Source: Selaginella moellendorffii (taxonomy: Eukaryota > Streptophyta > Lycopodiopsida > Selaginellales > Selaginellaceae). From it: 21,372 nucleotides of DNA. The translations under genes were made by a program, and so were the position numbers. Where the stretch lies: positions 451,447-472,818 of the forward strand of contig NW_003314289.1 of the NCBI RefSeq assembly GCF_000143415.4. The letters are read 5' to 3'. A model generated the notes under the pieces. That model was not told the DNA's origin and did no database searches. It was given only the letters and a program-made list of their open reading frames with translations. This document shows, in pieces, positions 18,514 through 21,372 of the stretch. Each line of letters starts with the position of its first letter. Position 1 is the stretch's first letter.

Positions 18514-20242
18514 TTAGTGTACGTCTGTATCATCGTTAGCCAGCACAATCTCATTGGGATCAGCCACCGTACAGCCTTTCTCGTGTTCTTCTTCATCTTC
18601 GAGACGGATTTCGTTGAAATCCACGACGGGACCCGCTGCAGAGCAGGTGTGTAAATGCAGGGCTGGAAAGGAAAACGAGATTATTTACCTTGAGCTCGTC
18701 CGGGTGTCGCGTCAAGCAAATACGGCAACTGCAGGAGGTCCAGAAAGTATTCCGTTTGAGGATTTTGGGCATGCCCTGTGGAAAGAACGCCTTTATGTAA
18801 GCGAAGTTGGAACCCAATACGCAAGCATAAAAACGTACACATACCAGTAGGACCGGTTAGTTTTCTGTGAGGATCATATATAGGAGCCGTCTGTTGAAAC
18901 GAAGAAGGAATCAAACTCTTTGTGAGCGAGAGGTTTTCGACCCAGTCCCGATGGATTTTGATGTCTGAACACGCCCTGCCGACATATGGTGTCAAAGATG
19001 CACATTAAAAGGGACAAACTTACCGAGTCCTCACAACCCTCTCCAAAGGAAAACACGAGTGATAAGCTCGTGTTATTCCCAGCCATTCTTTGTCATAGGT
19101 GACCTCCAATGTTCCGTCGGCCGTGGGAAAATCAAAAACCTTCACAAGAAGATCGACAGTCAGTTTCAATGCTCGAGTTTAACACCAGAGAAACCTGCAG
19201 AAACGGGCGACCCGGTAGGCATTTGTCCAACGCTAAGAACTTCGTAGTCTTCTCGTCACCATGCTTTACAATAGCAGCAAACTTGGCATGAAGATGCGCC
19301 GAAAACCAATACGACGGTTTCAGATTCAGAAGCACATTTCTGGCAGGCACACTTCCCAAGACATTATCTGCAATCTAAACCGCGAACTCAACACAAAGAA
19401 AACAAGGATACCGGCAAGCTGACCTCTTGTTGAAGGAAGGGCTTGTAACGCAAAAGCCCCTGCAAGTCTCCACATTGTGCGATACCTTGAGGCCAGTCGT
19501 GCGACATGAAAATGTCGATTGGTTCTTTGATTTGGAGAAGCTTGTGCACATCGTATTCACGGACGTGGAAAACAGAACGTAGCTCATTAAGATTATAAGG
19601 AGGCCGCTCAAAATGCCCTGTTACAAAAATTATTATCAGAGACTCCAGAACAAGAGTGAATTACCTCGATGGTAGTCATGCTGCTTATAAATTCCTGACA
19701 AGCCACCGATTCTAAGCCCGCCAAACCAGATCACTCCGGCAGCTCCCAGATAATAGATGTTCGGAGCCACCCATCCTCCGTAGTATCTATAAGTTCCAAC
19801 GTTAAAAGAAAGAGCTAGAAATAAAAAACATAGCTTTTTTCTAGCATGACCACTTACAATTCCCACAAGTAGTTCGAGGCTTCGTGATTTCCTCCAATAA
19901 AAACAGTCGTGCACGGAGCAGTCTCTATTCCAGCGTAATATTTCCAAAAGCTGTTCATAGAGCGATACTTTGGAGGGCAAGCGAGCGACTGAAGATCAAG
20001 CTCATTCCTTACGGCCTGCGAAAATTAATCTTTCCTCTTGAGAAAATTTTCGACAGAATATCGACAAGCGAACCTGGAAATCACCACAACACAGCAGCAG
20101 ATCGATTTTCAAACCCTCGCTGGCCTCCACATGCCTCACAGTGGCGAAAATCTTGTCGAGCTCGCCGTGAGCGCAGCCAACGACGGCGACCTGCAAGAAA
20201 CACAGCTGAGACAATGCGAGGAAACGCGCCACTCACGCGCAT
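18514..20242 (-). CDS. DBR1: RNA lariat debranching enzyme
   Basis: Ten exons on the minus strand: 20242-20237, 20190-20074, 20015-19858, 19786-19665, 19617-19424, 19374-19195, 19139-19024, 18975-18845, 18775-18689, 18635-18514; 410 aa. It hydrolyses the 2'-5' bond of excised intron lariats in the nucleus. The N-terminal metallophosphoesterase domain has the expected metal and active-site residues: C8 and H10 in GCAHGELD, D39 in CCGDF, N84 and H85 in GGNHEA, H174 in SHDWP, H226 and H228 in SAHLH. The C-terminal debranching domain follows ([17 protein letters not shown]), then [18 protein letters not shown] and an acidic tail ending DDTDVH. The start is fixed by family conservation of MRVAV: exon 1 contributes only Met-Arg. 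Introns are 46-71 nt. It diverges from the small MAPR gene across a 392-bp gap. Confidence 0.95.
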
Positions 20243-20634
20243 TGTCCGCTTGCTCTCATCCCGGAGCGCCATTCCCTTCCCTCCAGAAAATCGAAGAACC
20301 CTAAAAACAAAAACCCCAAGCCACGGCAGCTGCCACGTCGCAAAACATAGTAAATGCACTGCCCGTGACACGTCACCAGCCACGTCATAAAAAGATGTCG
20401 TGACAAACCCTACCTAAAAACTCTACACTTGGGGGCGAAGAACATAACAAGGTGAGAGCTTTCTTCTTCAATGCGATGTCCCAAAAAATCTCCTCGATCG
20501 AATTCCACTCCAATTCTAGCTCAATTTTCTCACTCTCGCTCCCTGCGAACATCCCGCGATCAGTGAAAGAGCAAAAACAAATCCAGAGCTCACTCACCAC
20601 TTGAATCTTTGCAGAGAAAAAAAGAGATCTTTCG
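20243..20634. promoter_or_regulatory. Probable bidirectional promoter between DBR1 and the MAPR gene
   Basis: The 392 bp between the two divergent ATGs contain three ACGTC sites close together: GCCACGTCGC (about 20331-20340), TGACACGTCACC (about 20365-20376) and GCCACGTCAT (about 20380-20389). These are hybrid C-box/G-box type sites used by bZIP factors. A possible leader intron of the MAPR gene runs from AAG|GTGAGAG at 20452 to TTTGCAG at 20614. Shared regulation is inferred from spacing only. Confidence 0.5.
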
Positions 20635-20961
20635 ATGGCTTACGCGAGAGTCGGGAACATCACTGCCGGAGAGCTCAAAAAATTCGATGGAAGCGACCCA
20701 ACGCTGCCCGTGTGCGTTGCAATCCGGGGAAAAGTCTACAATGTCTCGAGCGCCACGAACTTCTACGGGCCGGGAGGACCATACGCCGTGTTCGCCGGAA
20801 AGGATGCTAGCCGAGGACTCGCAAAGATGAGCACCAAGCCGGACGAGGTGAGCGGCCCTCTCGATGATTTGAGCGAGAAGGAGATGACAACCTTGCTCGA
20901 CTGGGAGAAGAAGTTCTCCGATAAGTATCCCGTCGTTGGCGGCATTGTCTCGTCCGGATAG
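20635..20961 (+). CDS. Small MAPR-family cytochrome b5-like haem/steroid-binding protein
   Basis: A single-exon 108-aa protein starting at ATG 20635 (MAYARVGNITAGELKKFDG). It is one cytochrome b5-like fold of the membrane-associated progesterone receptor (MAPR) type: VCVAIRGKVYNVSS, then YGPGGPYAVFAGKDASRGLAKM, then LSEKEMTTLLDWEKKFSDKYPVVGGIV. It lacks the N-terminal membrane anchor of the larger membrane steroid-binding proteins and so resembles the small soluble Arabidopsis MAPR2 type (about 100 aa). MAPR proteins bind haem through tyrosine instead of the two histidines of true cytochrome b5, consistent with the absence of an HPGG motif here. The precise ligand in plants is uncertain. An AAG microsatellite follows the stop at about 20983-21002. 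Confidence 0.92.
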   Translation: MAYARVGNITAGELKKFDGSDPTLPVCVAIRGKVYNVSSATNFYGPGGPYAVFAGKDASRGLAKMSTKPDEVSGPLDDLSEKEMTTLLDWEKKFSDKYPVVGGIVSSG

Positions 20962-21372
20962 GCAACGCTTCCAGCGCTGGACGAAGAAGAAGAAGAAGAA
21001 GCATCAGTCCAAGTTGCACAGGTAGAAATACGAGAGCTTTCGTTTCTTACTTTCTTTCTTTGTTGTCTCGTTGTTTGTTTTTTGCCCCCTTGTGTATAAA
21101 GTCTGTGTTCTAAGTAGTACTAATTGGGAGGACCTGAGAGCTCGGAAGCTATGTTTCGCAGCGCTAGAACTGCCTGCACCGGCATTCAAGTGGAAAACGC
21201 TGAGTCAAAAGCTACAAATAATTAAAACAATGGATAAGGCGTGCACCTCTTTTATTGCGCTCGAAACACCTCCTCACAAAACTGTCCGTGTCGTTCTTCG
21301 AAGCCTGGAATCTGGTTTAGAAAATGGGCATGCGAAGTAGCACTGGTGGCAAAAGTGAGATATATTTGTATG
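20962..21372. other. 3' region of the MAPR gene and window end
   Basis: It begins with an (AAG/GAA) microsatellite and T-rich sequence typical of a plant 3' untranslated region, without a clear AATAAA on the plus strand. On the minus strand the sequence CAATAAAA at about 21250-21257 could be the poly(A) signal of a gene entering from the right. Confidence 0.5.
21252..21371 (-). CDS. Possible last exon of a minus-strand gene entering from the right
   Basis: The minus frame is open from the window edge to a TAA at 21252-21254 and reads SHAHFLNQIPGFEERHG, QFCEEVFRAQ, stop. It looks like ordinary protein sequence, and the stop overlaps an AATAAAA signal. A splice-like acceptor (TTTTGCCACCAG, near 21343) would instead favour another frame that ends earlier. 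No family is recognised and the piece is too short to be sure. Confidence 0.22.
   Translation of the reverse strand: MQIYLTFATSATSHAHFLNQIPGFEERHGQFCEEVFRAQ

Noticed and set aside
1-20242. Functional linkage of the retroelement with DBR1
   Set aside because: DBR1 is needed for yeast Ty1 transposition, but here the two are merely about 13 kb apart with unrelated genes between them; nothing in the sequence links them.

Overview
The window looks like nuclear DNA of a land plant, most likely a lycophyte such as Selaginella. This is inferred from very short spliceosomal introns (46-86 nt), compact intron-rich genes, four plant gene families (OHP2, CER1, DBR1, small MAPR) and a chromodomain Ty3/gypsy element. 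No database was searched; all exon models were built by hand from splice signals and remembered family conservation.

Layout. (1) 1-5451: a nearly complete, apparently intact Ty3/gypsy chromovirus. Its 5' LTR is cut by the window edge; gag, a -1-frame pol ending in a chromodomain, a polypurine tract and a complete 3' LTR follow. (2) 5452-8456: about 3 kb of AT-rich DNA with no recognisable gene. (3) 8457-9058: a two-exon OHP2 gene (one-helix LHC-like thylakoid protein). (4) 9104-9224: a cluster of six CGTAC motifs. (5) 9390-11152: a four-exon plant protein I cannot name. (6) 11134-14423: an about 1 kb direct duplication flanking a 1.27 kb AT-rich insert; the copies carry the 3' end of the upstream gene and of the downstream CER1 gene. 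(7) 14376-16941, minus: an 11-exon CER1-like alkane-forming enzyme (628 aa). (8) 16942-18513: CER1 upstream region and DBR1 downstream region. (9) 18514-20242, minus: a 10-exon RNA lariat debranching enzyme, DBR1 (410 aa), whose first coding exon holds only two codons. (10) 20243-20634: a probable bidirectional promoter. (11) 20635-20961: a single-exon small MAPR (cytochrome b5-like haem/steroid-binding) protein. (12) Its 3' region, with a possible last exon of a further minus-strand gene at the right edge.

The strongest observations concern the retroelement. First, the 15 nt at its predicted mRNA 5' end (134-148, 30 bp after a TATA box) are perfectly complementary to the primer-binding position just after the 5' LTR (241-255). 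That is the arrangement of self-primed Tf1/sushi-type elements and not of tRNA-primed ones. Second, the gag/pol overlap contains a textbook -1 frameshift signal: heptamer G GGA AAC in phase, a 6-nt spacer, an 11-bp stem, and a 7-bp second stem from its loop that completes an H-type pseudoknot. Pol has no ATG upstream of the protease active site, so it depends on this signal. The host genes are ordinary housekeeping or leaf-surface genes with no sign of forming one pathway.
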